Origin: Pseudomonas rustica
GTDB lineage: Bacteria > Pseudomonadota > Gammaproteobacteria > Pseudomonadales > Pseudomonadaceae
NCBI RefSeq assembly: GCF_018336155.1
Contig: NZ_JAGYHF010000005.1
Location: forward strand, 372,001-436,000
Length of the DNA stretch: 64,000 nucleotides
Reading direction: 5' to 3'
A model generated the notes under the pieces. The model was not told the origin of the DNA. It did no database searches and saw nothing but the letters and a program-made list of their open reading frames with translations. Shown one piece after another: positions 1-10,374 of this stretch. Each line of letters opens with the position of its first letter. The stretch's first letter is position 1. A program made the translations under genes and the position numbers.

Positions 1-1293
<1,293 letters not shown>

Positions 1294-1297
1294 AGCA

Positions 1298-1329
1298 AAC
1301 GCCAACCTTCGGGTTGGCGTTTTTTTTTT
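1298..1329 (+). terminator. Rho-independent terminator of ygiQ
   Basis: Ten-base-pair stem AACGCCAACC / GGTTGGCGTT with a TTCG tetraloop, followed by a run of nine or more T, five bases after the ygiQ stop codon. Confidence 0.93.
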
Positions 1330-1332
1330 GAG

Positions 1333-1414
1333 TCAAAAGATCGCAGCCTGCGGCAGCTCCTACAGTGGGATTCGCGTTTCCCTGTAGGAGCTGCCGCAGG
1401 CTGCGATCTTTTGA
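1333..1414. repeat. REP palindrome pair, family A
   Basis: Two inverted arms of about 33 bases built on CTGTAGGAGCTGCCGCAGG and CTGCGATCTTTTGA, separated by 16 bases. The same family recurs near 11.34, 16.67, 19.31, 26.33, 27.00 and 30.47 kb. Confidence 0.9.
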
Positions 1415-1460
1415 TCTTCGCCACATTTAGGCGCAACTTCGCCTAACCATTTCCCCGCAT

Positions 1461-1477
1461 CGCCCGATTTTGGTGCT
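1461..1477. promoter_or_regulatory. Candidate NtrC-like site upstream of the transglutaminase operon
   Basis: CGCCCGATTTTGGTGCT matches 13 of 17 positions of the NtrC consensus TGCACYAWWWTRGTGCA as I know it. It lies about 70-85 bases upstream of the start site expected from the sigma-54 promoter at 1520. Only one half-site is strong, so this is tentative. Confidence 0.35.
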
Positions 1478-1519
1478 GTACTGCCCTAAGCATTCCGGGA
1501 AAGCGCCCAAGCCTCTGCA

Positions 1520-1535
1520 TGGCATAAGTCTTGCG
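1520..1535 (+). promoter_or_regulatory. Candidate sigma-54 (-24/-12) promoter
   Basis: TGGCATAAGTCTTGCG has GG and GC separated by exactly 10 bases, and both TGGCA and TTGC as in the consensus TGGCACGNNNNTTGCW. It would start transcription about 25 bases before the GTG of the transglutaminase gene. Confidence 0.6.
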
Positions 1536-1572
1536 CGCTTTCGAATACGCTTAGGCTCGCAGGAGGCACGCC

Positions 1573-4500
1573 GTGTCGATTCATGTCGCATTGCATCACG
1601 TCACGCATTACCGCTACGACCGCGCTGTCGAACTCGGCCCGCAGATCGTTCGCCTGCGCCCGGCTGCCCACAGTCGCACGCGGATTTTGTCGTATGCGCT
1701 GAAAGTCTCGCCCGAGCAGCATTTCATCAACTGGCAGCAAGACCCGCAGGGCAACTACCTCGCGCGGCTGGTCTTCCCGGAAAAAACCGATGAGTTGCGC
1801 ATCGAGGTCGATCTGCTGGCCGAAATGGCCGTGTTCAATCCCTTCGATTTTTTCCTTGAGCCCTACGCCGAGAAAATCCCTTTCGCCTACGCCGCCGATG
1901 AGCGCAAGGAACTGGCGCCGTATCTCGAAACCCTGCCACTGACACCAAAATTCAAAGCCTATCTGGACGCCATCGATCGCACGCCGCTGCCAGCGGTGGA
2001 CTTCCTCGTCGCACTCAACCAGCGCCTCAGCGAAGACATCGGCTACCTGATCCGCATGGAGCCGGGCGTGCAAACTCCGGAGCACACCCTCGAACACGCC
2101 TCCGGCTCCTGTCGCGACTCGGCGTGGTTGCTGGTGCAATTGCTGCGCAACCTCGGGCTGGCCGCGAGGTTTGTATCCGGTTATCTGATTCAACTGACCG
2201 CCGATGTGAAAAGCCTCGACGGCCCGTCCGGCACTGAAGTGGATTTCACCGACCTGCACGCTTGGTGTGAGGTGTACTTGCCGGGTGCTGGCTGGATCGG
2301 TCTGGACGCCACGTCTGGACTGTTCGCCGGTGAAGGGCATATTCCGTTGGCCTGTAGTCCCGATCCGTCCTCGGCGGCGCCGATCAGTGGTTTGGTCGAA
2401 CCCTGCGAATGCGTGTTCAGTCACGAAATGTCGGTGGAGCGGATCTGGGAGGCGCCGCGCGTCACCAAGCCTTACACCGATGAGCAATGGCTGGCGATTC
2501 AGGCGTTGGGCCGGCAGATCGATGCTGACCTGTTAGCCGATGACGTGCGCCTGACCATGGGCGGCGAGCCGACTTTCGTGTCCATCGATGACCCGGACGG
2601 CGCCGAGTGGAACACCGCTGCATTGGGCGAGGACAAGCGCCGTCTCTCTGCGGAATTGTTCCAACGCATGCGCAAACACTACGCGCCCAAGGGCCTGGTG
2701 CATTTCGGTCAGGGCAAGTGGTATCCGGGCGAGCAACTGCCGCGCTGGTCGCTCAATTGCTATTGGCGCCGCGACGGCATACCGATCTGGCACAACGACG
2801 CGCTGATTGCTGACGAACAACAGGATTACGGTGCCACAGGTGAATTGGCCGGGCGTTTTCTCGCCAGTGTCGCCGAACGCCTGAAATTGCCTACACGTTT
2901 TGTGTTCCCGGCCTACGAGGACAACTTCTATTACCTGTGGCGCGAGGGCACGTTGCCGAGCAACGTCAGCGCCGAAGACTCGCGCCTGGAGGAGCCGCTG
3001 GAGCGCGCACGCCTGCGCAAAGTCTTCAGTCAGGGCCTGAACAAGGTGATCGGCCAAGTCCTGCCGCTAGCGCGCACAGCCAAGGGCGATCAATGGCAAA
3101 GCGGCCGCTGGTATCTGCGCGATGAGCATTGCCGTCTGGTGCCGGGGGATTCGCCACTGGGCTATCGCCTGCCGCTCGGTTCGCAGCCGTGGGTGAAGGC
3201 TGCCGAATATCCGTTTATTCATCCCCAAGATCCGAATCAGGATTTCCCCGAGCTTCCGCAAACCACCCAACTCAACCTTCACGGCGAACCGGCGACGTCT
3301 GATGAGCGCGCGCCAAAAATCGACGAATCCGCCGATTGGCTGACCCGCACCGCGTTCTGTGCCGAAGCCCGCGAAGGGCGTTTGTACCTGTTTATGCCGC
3401 CGCTGGAGCGGGTCGAGGATTATCTAGAGCTGGTTGCAGTGATCGAGGCCACCGCCGAAGAACTGCATTGCCCGGTATTGCTGGAAGGCTACGAGCCGCC
3501 TAGCGATCAACGCCTGAGCAACTTCCGCATCACCCCCGATCCGGGCGTGATCGAGGTCAACGTGCAGCCATCGGCGACATGGGACGAGTTGGTCGAGCGC
3601 ACCGAGTTCCTCTATGAAGAAGCGCGGCAAACCCGCCTGACCACCGAGAAATTCATGATCGACGGCCGCCACACCGGTACCGGCGGCGGCAATCACTTTG
3701 TGCTCGGCGGCGCAACACCGACGGATTCACCGTTCCTGCGACGTCCGGATCTGCTGCGCAGCCTGATCAGTTACTGGCACAACCATCCATCGCTGTCGTA
3801 CCTGTTTTCCGGATTGTTCATCGGCCCGACCTCACAGGCGCCACGCGTCGATGAGGCGCGTAATGACGCGTTGTATGAGCTGGAAATCGCTTTCGCGCAG
3901 ATGCCGGAGCCGGGCGAGGAATGCGCGCCGTGGCTGGTCGATCGATTGCTGCGCAACTTGCTGATCGACGTCACCGGCAACACCCACCGTGCCGAATTCT
4001 GTATCGACAAACTGTATTCGCCCGACGGCGCCACGGGGCGTCTCGGTTTGCTGGAATTGCGCGCCTTTGAAATGCCGCCGCACGCACGCATGAGCCTCGC
4101 TCAACAATTATTGCTGCGGGCGCTTGTCGCACGTTTCTGGCGCGAACCTTATGCGCCAACGAAACTGGCGCGTTGGGGCACCGAACTGCACGATCGCTTC
4201 CTGTTGCCGCACTTTATCGAGCAGGACTTCGCCGACGTCATCGTCGAACTGAACAACGCCGGTTATCCGCTGCGGGCGGAATGGTTTGCGGCGCACCTGG
4301 AGTTTCGTTTTCCCAAGGTCGGCGATTACGCCGTCAATGGCATCGAACTGGAACTGCGCCAGGCGCTGGAACCGTGGCATGTGCTGGGCGAGGAGGGCGC
4401 GGCGGGCGGCACGGTGCGTTATGTCGATTCATCGCTGGAGCGCTTGCAGGTCAAGGTAAAAGGCTTGCCGCCGCAGCGTTATCTGCTGACCTGTAATGGC

Positions 4501-4866
4501 ATCGCGGTGCCGTTGCACCCGACCGGGCGCGTCGGCGAATTCGTCGCCGGTGTGCGTTACCGCGCCTGGCAACCGGCCAACTGCCTGCAACCGACGATAC
4601 CCGTACATGCACCGCTGGTATTCGACCTGCTCGATACCTGGATGGGTCGATCACTGGGCGGTTGTCAGTACCACGTCGCGCATCCCGGCGGGCGTAATTA
4701 CGAGACGCTGCCGGTTAATGCTAACGAAGCGGAGAGCCGGCGTATGGCGCGATTCTTCCGCGTCGGACACACGCCAGGGAAACTTCCTATACCGAAGGTG
4801 GAAATCACTGACGAGCTACCGATGACAATCGATTTACGACGTTTCCAAATCGTACGCGACGCTTAG
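1573..4866 (+). CDS. Transglutaminase-like protein with C-terminal DUF2126 domain
   Basis: A protein of 1097 residues. The N-terminal 80 residues match the bacterial transglutaminase-like N domain. A transglutaminase/protease core follows with a visible triad: Cys180 (GSCRDSAWLL), His229 (DLHAWCEVYL) and Asp245 (GLDATSG). Residues from about 310 to the end form the large DUF2126 domain of unknown function. The GTG start is preceded six bases upstream by a perfect AGGAGG. It opens a three-gene operon with an ATP-grasp/alpha-E protein and a second transglutaminase; such sets have been proposed from comparative genomics to make or modify peptides. Substrate unknown. Confidence 0.9.
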   Translation: MSIHVALHHVTHYRYDRAVELGPQIVRLRPAAHSRTRILSYALKVSPEQHFINWQQDPQGNYLARLVFPEKTDELRIEVDLLAEMAVFNPFDFFLEPYAEKIPFAYAADERKELAPYLETLPLTPKFKAYLDAIDRTPLPAVDFLVALNQRLSEDIGYLIRMEPGVQTPEHTLEHASGSCRDSAWLLVQLLRNLGLAARFVSGYLIQLTADVKSLDGPSGTEVDFTDLHAWCEVYLPGAGWIGLDATSGLFAGEGHIPLACSPDPSSAAPISGLVEPCECVFSHEMSVERIWEAPRVTKPYTDEQWLAIQALGRQIDADLLADDVRLTMGGEPTFVSIDDPDGAEWNTAALGEDKRRLSAELFQRMRKHYAPKGLVHFGQGKWYPGEQLPRWSLNCYWRRDGIPIWHNDALIADEQQDYGATGELAGRFLASVAERLKLPTRFVFPAYEDNFYYLWREGTLPSNVSAEDSRLEEPLERARLRKVFSQGLNKVIGQVLPLARTAKGDQWQSGRWYLRDEHCRLVPGDSPLGYRLPLGSQPWVKAAEYPFIHPQDPNQDFPELPQTTQLNLHGEPATSDERAPKIDESADWLTRTAFCAEAREGRLYLFMPPLERVEDYLELVAVIEATAEELHCPVLLEGYEPPSDQRLSNFRITPDPGVIEVNVQPSATWDELVERTEFLYEEARQTRLTTEKFMIDGRHTGTGGGNHFVLGGATPTDSPFLRRPDLLRSLISYWHNHPSLSYLFSGLFIGPTSQAPRVDEARNDALYELEIAFAQMPEPGEECAPWLVDRLLRNLLIDVTGNTHRAEFCIDKLYSPDGATGRLGLLELRAFEMPPHARMSLAQQLLLRALVARFWREPYAPTKLARWGTELHDRFLLPHFIEQDFADVIVELNNAGYPLRAEWFAAHLEFRFPKVGDYAVNGIELELRQALEPWHVLGEEGAAGGTVRYVDSSLERLQVKVKGLPPQRYLLTCNGIAVPLHPTGRVGEFVAGVRYRAWQPANCLQPTIPVHAPLVFDLLDTWMGRSLGGCQYHVAHPGGRNYETLPVNANEAESRRMARFFRVGHTPGKLPIPKVEITDELPMTIDLRRFQIVRDA

Positions 4867-4936
4867 ATTTTTCGTATATCCGGGCGTCATGTGCCTGCGT
4901 TAGTCTGACCGTTCCTTGCTGTCTGCCGAGCTTTCC

Positions 4937-7423
4937 ATGCCTGACCTGCTAGACCGCTACCCGCTCACGGCGGGCACTTATCACGAACTGCTCGACGGCA
5001 GTGGAGCGGTGCGCCCGCATTGGCAGCGGCTGTTCGATCAGTTGCAGCGCAGCAGCCCGGCGCAGTTGCTGCAGCGGCAAGCGTTGCTGGCGCGGCAGAT
5101 TCAGGAAAACGGCGTCACCTATAACGTCTATGCCGACCCCAAAGGCGCGGATCGGCCGTGGGAACTGGATCTGCTGCCCCATGTGATTGCGGCGGATGAG
5201 TGGCAACAGTTGTCAGCCGGGATTGCTCAGCGTGCGCGCCTGCTCAATGCTGTGCTGGCGGATCTTTATGGCCCGCAAAAGCTGATCAGTGAGGGGTTGC
5301 TGCCGGCGGAACTGGTCTTCGGCCACAACAATTTTCTCTGGCCGTGTCAGGGCATTGCGCCACCGGAAGGGGCTTTCCTGCATCTCTACGCGGTGGATCT
5401 GGCGCGCACGCCGGACGGCCGCTGGTGGGTGACGGCCGATCGCACTCAGGCGCCATCGGGTGCCGGTTATGCGCTGGAAAACCGCACCATCGTTTCCCGT
5501 GCTTTCCCCGAGTTGTACCGCGACCTGAAGGTGCAGCATCTGGCCGGTTTTTTCCGTACGTTGCAGGAAACCATGGCCCGGCAGGCACCCTGCGACGATG
5601 ATGCGCCGCTGATCGTGTTGCTGACGCCTGGGCGTTTCAACGAAAGCTATTTCGAACATTTGTACCTGGCTCGCCAGCTCGGTTATCCACTGGTCGAGGG
5701 CGGCGATCTGACCGTGCGCGATGCCACGGTCTACCTGAAAACCCTCAGCGGCCTGCGTCGGGTACACGCAATCATGCGCCGGCTCGACGACGATTTCTGC
5801 GACCCGCTGGAGCTGCGCACGGACTCGGCACTCGGCGTGCCCGGACTGCTTGAAGCCGTGCGTCAGGGCCGTGTGCTGGTGACTAATGCGTTGGGTAGCG
5901 GCGTGCTAGAATCGCCGGGGTTGCTGGGGTTTTTGCCGAAGATCAATCAATTCCTGTTCGGCGAAGAACTGATCCTGCCGTCGATTGCCACGTGGTGGTG
6001 CGGTGAGGCGCCGGTGTTGGCGCAGGCGTTGGAGAAACTTCCGGAACTGTTGATCAAACCGGCATTCCCATCACAAACCTTCGCGCCTGTGTTTGGTCGT
6101 GATCTGAGTGAAAAACAGCGTCAGGCGCTGGCCGAGCGCATGCAGGCGCGCCCTTACGCCTACGTCGCGCAAGAATTGGCTCAGCTGTCTCACGCGCCTA
6201 TCTGGCAGGCTGAAAACGGTCAGTTGCAACCCCGTGCGATCGGCATGCGCATGTATGCCGTGGCCAGTCGCGACGGTTATCGCGTGCTGCCCGGTGGCCT
6301 GACCCGCGTGGCCGCCGAGGCCGATGCCGAAGTGGTGTCGATGCAGCGCGGCGGCGCGAGCAAGGACACCTGGGTGCTGGGCGAACGACCGCCGAGCGGT
6401 GAGCAGTGGAAAACTCAGCGCAATGTCGGCGTACGTGACCTCGTCCGCCGCGATCCCTATTTGCCGTCGCGGGTGGTGGAAAACCTGTTCTGGTTCGGCC
6501 GTTATTGCGAGCGCTGCGACGACAGTGCGCGCTTGCTGCGCATCATGCTCGCGCGATATGTCGACGGTGATGACCCGCAAGCATTGCAGGCCGCTGTCGA
6601 TCTTGGCGAACGGCTGGCGCTATTGCCGGACGAAGGCGAATTGCCTGAACGCCTTTTGGCGGCATTGCTCGGCGAAGATTGGTCATTCAGCCTGCGCTCC
6701 AACCTGCAACGCTTGCAGTGGGCGGCCTCGCAGGTGCGCGGCAAACTCTCGCGGGAAAACTGGCAGGCACTTGTCGAGTTGCAGCGCGAAGCGATGGAGC
6801 TGGATACCGACGAGCCGGACTTCGGCGAGTTGCTGGATTTTCTCAACCGACTGGTGATGTCGCTGGCGGCGCTGTCTGGGTTTGCCCTCGACGACATGAC
6901 CCGCGATGAAGGCTGGCGCTTTCTGATGATTGGCCGGCGCATCGAACGTCTGCAATTCCTCAGCAGCAGTCTCGCGGCATTTTTGCGCGGCGCCGGCGCT
7001 TTCGATCAGTCGGGGCTGGAATGGCTACTGGAACTGGGTAACAGCAGCATCACCTATCGCTCACGGTATCTGGCGGTGGCGCAATTGATCCCGGTGCTGG
7101 ATCTGTTGCTGCTGGATGAGCAGAACCCGCACGCGGTGCTGTTCCAGCTGAAACTGGTGACGCGCACGTTGAAGCGCCTGAACGAGGATTTCGGTGCGCC
7201 TCGGGAGGCTGGGCTGCCGCAATTGGTCGAGCGGCTGGCGCGTTTCGATCTGGGCTGTCTGGAAAATCCGCTGTTCGGTGACACCAGCGTGCGCGCCGCG
7301 CTCAATGGTCTGGCGGATCTGCTGCAAGAGATTGCTGAGGCCAGCGGGCAAGTATCTGATCGTCTGGCCCTGCGCCATTTCGCTCACGTCGATGATGTCA
7401 GCCAACGCACGGTGTCCGTCTGA
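4937..7423 (+). CDS. Circularly permuted ATP-grasp type 2 / alpha-E domain fusion protein
   Basis: An 828-residue fusion. The N-terminal part (about 1-490) is the circularly permuted ATP-grasp region (DUF404/DUF407), with conserved stretches such as LLIKPAFPSQTFAP and GMRMYAVASRDGYRVLPGG. From about residue 505 the alpha-E domain (DUF403) begins with its signature PSRVVENLFWFGRYCER. In many bacteria these are two adjacent genes; here they are one. ATP-grasp enzymes form acid-amine bonds through acyl-phosphate intermediates, so an amide ligase that partners the flanking transglutaminases is likely; the substrate is unknown. The in-frame ATG is preferred over a TTG 21 bases upstream. The stop overlaps the next gene's start (TGATG). 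Confidence 0.9.
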   Translation: MPDLLDRYPLTAGTYHELLDGSGAVRPHWQRLFDQLQRSSPAQLLQRQALLARQIQENGVTYNVYADPKGADRPWELDLLPHVIAADEWQQLSAGIAQRARLLNAVLADLYGPQKLISEGLLPAELVFGHNNFLWPCQGIAPPEGAFLHLYAVDLARTPDGRWWVTADRTQAPSGAGYALENRTIVSRAFPELYRDLKVQHLAGFFRTLQETMARQAPCDDDAPLIVLLTPGRFNESYFEHLYLARQLGYPLVEGGDLTVRDATVYLKTLSGLRRVHAIMRRLDDDFCDPLELRTDSALGVPGLLEAVRQGRVLVTNALGSGVLESPGLLGFLPKINQFLFGEELILPSIATWWCGEAPVLAQALEKLPELLIKPAFPSQTFAPVFGRDLSEKQRQALAERMQARPYAYVAQELAQLSHAPIWQAENGQLQPRAIGMRMYAVASRDGYRVLPGGLTRVAAEADAEVVSMQRGGASKDTWVLGERPPSGEQWKTQRNVGVRDLVRRDPYLPSRVVENLFWFGRYCERCDDSARLLRIMLARYVDGDDPQALQAAVDLGERLALLPDEGELPERLLAALLGEDWSFSLRSNLQRLQWAASQVRGKLSRENWQALVELQREAMELDTDEPDFGELLDFLNRLVMSLAALSGFALDDMTRDEGWRFLMIGRRIERLQFLSSSLAAFLRGAGAFDQSGLEWLLELGNSSITYRSRYLAVAQLIPVLDLLLLDEQNPHAVLFQLKLVTRTLKRLNEDFGAPREAGLPQLVERLARFDLGCLENPLFGDTSVRAALNGLADLLQEIAEASGQVSDRLALRHFAHVDDVSQRTVSV

Positions 7424-8313
7424 TGAGCGCGCATTACCAGATCCTCCACGACACCTGTTACCACTACGACAGCCCGGTGTCGCTGGCGCAGCAGTTGGCA
7501 CATCTATGGCCACGCGAATGTGCCTGGCAGCGCTGCACCGAACAAAAATTGCTGATCAGTCCGGAGCCGACGGCGCGCCGCGATGAGCTGGATGTGTTCG
7601 GTAATCCGCTAACCCGACTGGCGTTCGAGCGCCCGCATGATGAATTGCAGGTGAACGCGCGGCTGACGGTGGAAGTGTTGGCGCGGCCGGTGCTGGATTT
7701 CCAGCAGTCGCCAGCGTGGGAACAGACTCGCGATGCGCTGACCTACAGCAGCCTGCCGTTGTCCGCGGAGATACTTGAGGCGTGTCGATACCGCTTCCAG
7801 TCACCGTATGTGCATTTGAAACGCAGCTTCGTCGAGTTCTCGCAAAGTTGTTTCCCTGCGGGGCAGCCATTGATGCTCGGTGTGCAGGCGTTGATGCAGA
7901 AGATTTTCAGCGAATTCACCTTCGATGCCGAAGCGACCCAAGTGGCGACGCCGCTGGTGGAAGTGCTGGAGCGGCGGCGCGGGGTGTGTCAGGACTTTGC
8001 GCACTTGATGCTGGCGTGTGTGCGCTCGCGAGGTTTGGCTGCGCGTTATGTCAGTGGTTATCTGCTGACTCAGCCGCCACCGGGGCAGCCACGCTTGATC
8101 GGCGCCGATGCCTCGCATGCGTGGGTGTCGGTGTTTTGCCCGGTGTTGGGCTGGGTGGATTTCGATCCGACCAATAACGTGCAGCCGGCACTGGAGCACA
8201 TCACTTTGGCGTGGGGCAGGGACTTTTCAGATGTTTCGCCGCTACGCGGTGTAATCCTCGGCGGCGGCAACCACGATCCGGAAGTGCGCGTCACCGTGAT
8301 GCCACTGGATTAA
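7423..8313 (+). CDS. Transglutaminase family protein
   Basis: A 296-residue protein with the transglutaminase-like N domain and a catalytic core: Cys189 (RRGVCQDFAHLML), His232 (DASHAWVSVF) and Asp248 (WVDFDPTNN). It is translationally coupled to the ATP-grasp/alpha-E gene by a one-base TGATG overlap, so the three proteins are expected in fixed ratio. It lacks signal peptide and membrane segments, so it is probably cytoplasmic. It could be a peptidase or an amide-forming/cross-linking enzyme; the fold does not decide which. Confidence 0.9.
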   Translation: MSAHYQILHDTCYHYDSPVSLAQQLAHLWPRECAWQRCTEQKLLISPEPTARRDELDVFGNPLTRLAFERPHDELQVNARLTVEVLARPVLDFQQSPAWEQTRDALTYSSLPLSAEILEACRYRFQSPYVHLKRSFVEFSQSCFPAGQPLMLGVQALMQKIFSEFTFDAEATQVATPLVEVLERRRGVCQDFAHLMLACVRSRGLAARYVSGYLLTQPPPGQPRLIGADASHAWVSVFCPVLGWVDFDPTNNVQPALEHITLAWGRDFSDVSPLRGVILGGGNHDPEVRVTVMPLD

Positions 8314-8324
8314 CGCAAATTAAA

Positions 8325-8415
8325 CTGTGGGAGCGGGCTTGCTCGCGAAAGCGTTGTTTCAGTTACACAGGAGCAGTCAGACCTGACGCCTTCGCGAGCA
8401 AGCCCGCTCCCACAG
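8325..8415. repeat. REP palindrome pair, family B
   Basis: Inverted arms CTGTGGGAGCGGGCTTGCTC and its complement, about 40 bases apart, just after the transglutaminase operon. The family recurs near 22.26, 27.97, 33.14, 40.71, 47.55 and 51.73 kb. Confidence 0.9.
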
Positions 8416-8521
8416 GGGAATTGGGGTGTTTCGGCAAGTGGGGCTGTGAGGGCCGGCAGTGAAACCGCCAGCCCCGTCACAAATCCGCAGGGTCTGATTC
8501 GATCATCAAACCCGGTGGGGT

Positions 8522-8710
8522 TCAGGCGTCAGGCGCCTGATCTTTCGGTGCTTCGGTTGCATCAACATCATCTTCTGTTGCCACTTCACCCTCAGGGTTC
8601 AGTGCTGCTTCTTCAGCGGTTTGCTTCTTGCGCTGAAGCTTTTCCTCTTTCTTCTGTTCCTTTGCCAAGTCGCGTTGACGTTTGGCGAAGGAGTAATTGG
8701 GTTTGGCCAT
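8522..8710 (-). CDS. Small conserved hypothetical protein, basic N-terminus and acidic C-terminus
   Basis: A 62-residue protein starting MAKPNYSFAKRQRDLAKEQK. The first 35 residues are Lys/Arg/Gln-rich and probably helical; the last 25 are acidic (EVATEDDVDATEAP). The longer in-frame ORF was cut back to this ATG because AGAGGAA lies just upstream. I recognise it as a widespread Pseudomonas small protein of unknown function; no domain is visible. Confidence 0.75.
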   Translation of the reverse strand: MAKPNYSFAKRQRDLAKEQKKEEKLQRKKQTAEEAALNPEGEVATEDDVDATEAPKDQAPDA

Positions 8711-8777
8711 GGGCGTTCCTCTAGGTCGAAGGTGAGGTTGAGCGGCGCGTATTCTGCCCTGTATCGACGTCCGAGGG

Positions 8778-9365
8778 TTAACCGGGTTTTTGATCGACCC
8801 ACTTTGGCGTGACGGTCGGCTTCCAGTTATCCAGGGCATCGAGCAGCGTTTGCGGCGATTCGCTCACTTGCAGCATGTCACGGTGTGGCGCGCGAACGAA
8901 GCCTTCGCCGACGATGTGGTCAAGAAAAGCAGTGAGTTTGCTGTAAAAACCGTTCACTTCGAGCAGACCCAGCGGTTTGCCGTGATAGCCGAGCTGGCCC
9001 CAGGTCCAGACTTCAAACAATTCTTCCAGAGTGCCGAGGCCGCCGGGCAGCGCGATAAACGCATCGCTGAGCTCCGCCATCCGCGCCTTGCGCGCATGCA
9101 TGCCGTCGACCACTTCCAGACGTGTCAGGCTTTTGTGACCGATTTCCTTGTCCATCAGGCTCTGCGGAATGATGCCGATCACTTCGCCACCAGCGGCCAG
9201 CGCGGCGTCGGCAACAATACCCATCAAACCCACGGCGCCACCGCCGTAAACCAGCGTCAGCTTACGCTCGGCGAGCGCTCTGCCTAACGCAACGGCAGCT
9301 TCGGTGTAAGCCGGATCAGTACCGGCGTTGGCACCGCAAAATACACAAACGGATTTCAGAGACAT
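8778..9365 (-). CDS. LOG family protein (TIGR00730 Rossmann fold)
   Basis: A 195-residue protein with the family hallmark PGGLGTLEE (residues 107-115) and the nucleotide-binding start [10 protein letters not shown]. Members cleave the N-glycosidic bond of nucleoside 5'-monophosphates (cytokinin riboside monophosphate phosphoribohydrolase in plants and some bacteria); many were once misnamed lysine decarboxylases. The ATG at 9365 is preceded by CAGGAGAAAAGC. The ORF is open 61 codons further upstream but without family-like sequence there. Cytoplasmic; the physiological substrate in Pseudomonas is not known. Confidence 0.88.
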   Translation of the reverse strand: MSLKSVCVFCGANAGTDPAYTEAAVALGRALAERKLTLVYGGGAVGLMGIVADAALAAGGEVIGIIPQSLMDKEIGHKSLTRLEVVDGMHARKARMAELSDAFIALPGGLGTLEELFEVWTWGQLGYHGKPLGLLEVNGFYSKLTAFLDHIVGEGFVRAPHRDMLQVSESPQTLLDALDNWKPTVTPKWVDQKPG

Positions 9366-9423
9366 GCTTTTCTCCTGGGTCAATCCGACACAGGGTAATG
9401 GCTGGCACGCCTCGATCCAAGGG

Positions 9424-9513
9424 CTAAACTTCGCGTTCCGGTGTTTCAAAGGTACCGCTGGCGCCACAGGCGTAGGCGGCGAGCAAACTGCACAACAGAC
9501 CGTTAAAGAACAT
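9424..9513 (-). CDS. Possible 29-residue hydrophobic small protein
   Basis: An ATG with a well-placed GGAG (eight bases upstream) opens a 29-codon frame beginning [20 protein letters not shown]. It looks like a short signal/lipobox-type peptide, with Cys at 8 and 16. It lies in the 5' leader of the LOG gene, so it could be a leader peptide or a tiny membrane protein. It could also be chance. Confidence 0.35.
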   Translation of the reverse strand: MFFNGLLCSLLAAYACGASGTFETPEREV

Positions 9514-9619
9514 GACAGGCACTCCGTTTCAGTAGATGCGCCGATCATAGGGCGGGGCGGGAATTCTGGCCGTTAGATTTTGTCGATGAGTGTCATAGCC
9601 TGAAAGTTGTATACAATTT

Positions 9620-9633
9620 TTGACGCAAGTCAT
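9620..9633 (+). promoter_or_regulatory. Candidate ANR/FNR box upstream of azurin
   Basis: TTGACGCAAGTCAT fits the FNR/ANR dyad TTGAT-N4-ATCAA with degenerate ends. It lies 72 bases before the azurin start codon. Azurin genes of Pseudomonas are known to be under ANR control. Confidence 0.5.
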
Positions 9634-9705
9634 AGGAACTTGCGAAGATTTCAGGCAGTCTTTCCACCATTAGTGTTTTTGTTAACCCTGCCTTGGAGAT
9701 TCACC

Positions 9706-10152
9706 ATGTTTTCCAAAGTTGTTGCGGTATCCCTGCTGGCGCTGGCCAGCAGCCAATTGATGGCTGCCGAATGCAAAACCACCGTTGACTCCACCGATCA
9801 GATGTCCTTCAACACCAAGGAAATCGTGATCGACAAGAGCTGCAAAACCTTCACCGTCGAACTGACCCACTCCGGCAGCCTGCCGAAGAACGTCATGGGC
9901 CATAACCTGGTGATCAGCAAAGAAGCTGACATGCAGCCAATCGCCACCGACGGTCTGGCCGCCGGCATCGACAAGAACTACCTCAAAGACGGCGACGCTC
10001 GCGTAATCGCCCACACCAAAATCATCGGCGCCAAAGAAACCGATTCGCTGACCTTCGACGTATCGAAGCTGGACGCCGCTGAAAAATATGGCTTCTTCTG
10101 CTCGTTCCCAGGCCACATCTCGATGATGAAAGGCACTGTGACGCTGAAATAA
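9706..10152 (+). CDS. azu: Azurin precursor (blue copper protein)
   Basis: A 148-residue periplasmic type-1 copper electron carrier. It has a 20-residue signal peptide ending LMA before AECKTTVD. The mature copper ligands fall at the textbook azurin positions: His46 (MGHNLV), Cys112, His117 and Met121 ([12 protein letters not shown]). The disulfide cysteines (mature 3 and 26) are also present. TTGGAGAT precedes the ATG by about eight bases; a longer in-frame ORF upstream lacks the signal. It shuttles electrons, for example in denitrification or stress-linked respiration. Monocistronic, with a strong terminator. Confidence 0.97.
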   Translation: MFSKVVAVSLLALASSQLMAAECKTTVDSTDQMSFNTKEIVIDKSCKTFTVELTHSGSLPKNVMGHNLVISKEADMQPIATDGLAAGIDKNYLKDGDARVIAHTKIIGAKETDSLTFDVSKLDAAEKYGFFCSFPGHISMMKGTVTLK

Positions 10153-10170
10153 TCAGACGCTGAAGCTTTA

Positions 10171-10212
10171 AAAAAAACGCCGCTGCGAGGTTATCGCAGC
10201 GGCGTTTTTTTG
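10171..10212 (+). terminator. Azurin terminator
   Basis: Thirteen-base-pair stem AACGCCGCTGCGA / TCGCAGCGGCGTT with a five-base loop, flanked by an A run and a T run, so it may work in both directions. Confidence 0.93.
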
Positions 10213-10374
10213 TGGCTGGACTGGGTGTTTTTAGTGAAACATCAAGCATGGCCCACTGGTCGGAAAAGCATCAATACCTGTAACTTCTGACAGTAGACAC
10301 AAATCTTGATCCTGAGTCTGATGGGTAAGCACTCGCATCACCGGGCGCATCCATTCCGAAAAAGGAGTTTTCGT

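Noticed and set aside
1333..1414. Palindromic repeats considered as CRISPR repeats
   Set aside because: They are dispersed inverted pairs, not regularly spaced direct repeats, and no cas gene is present.
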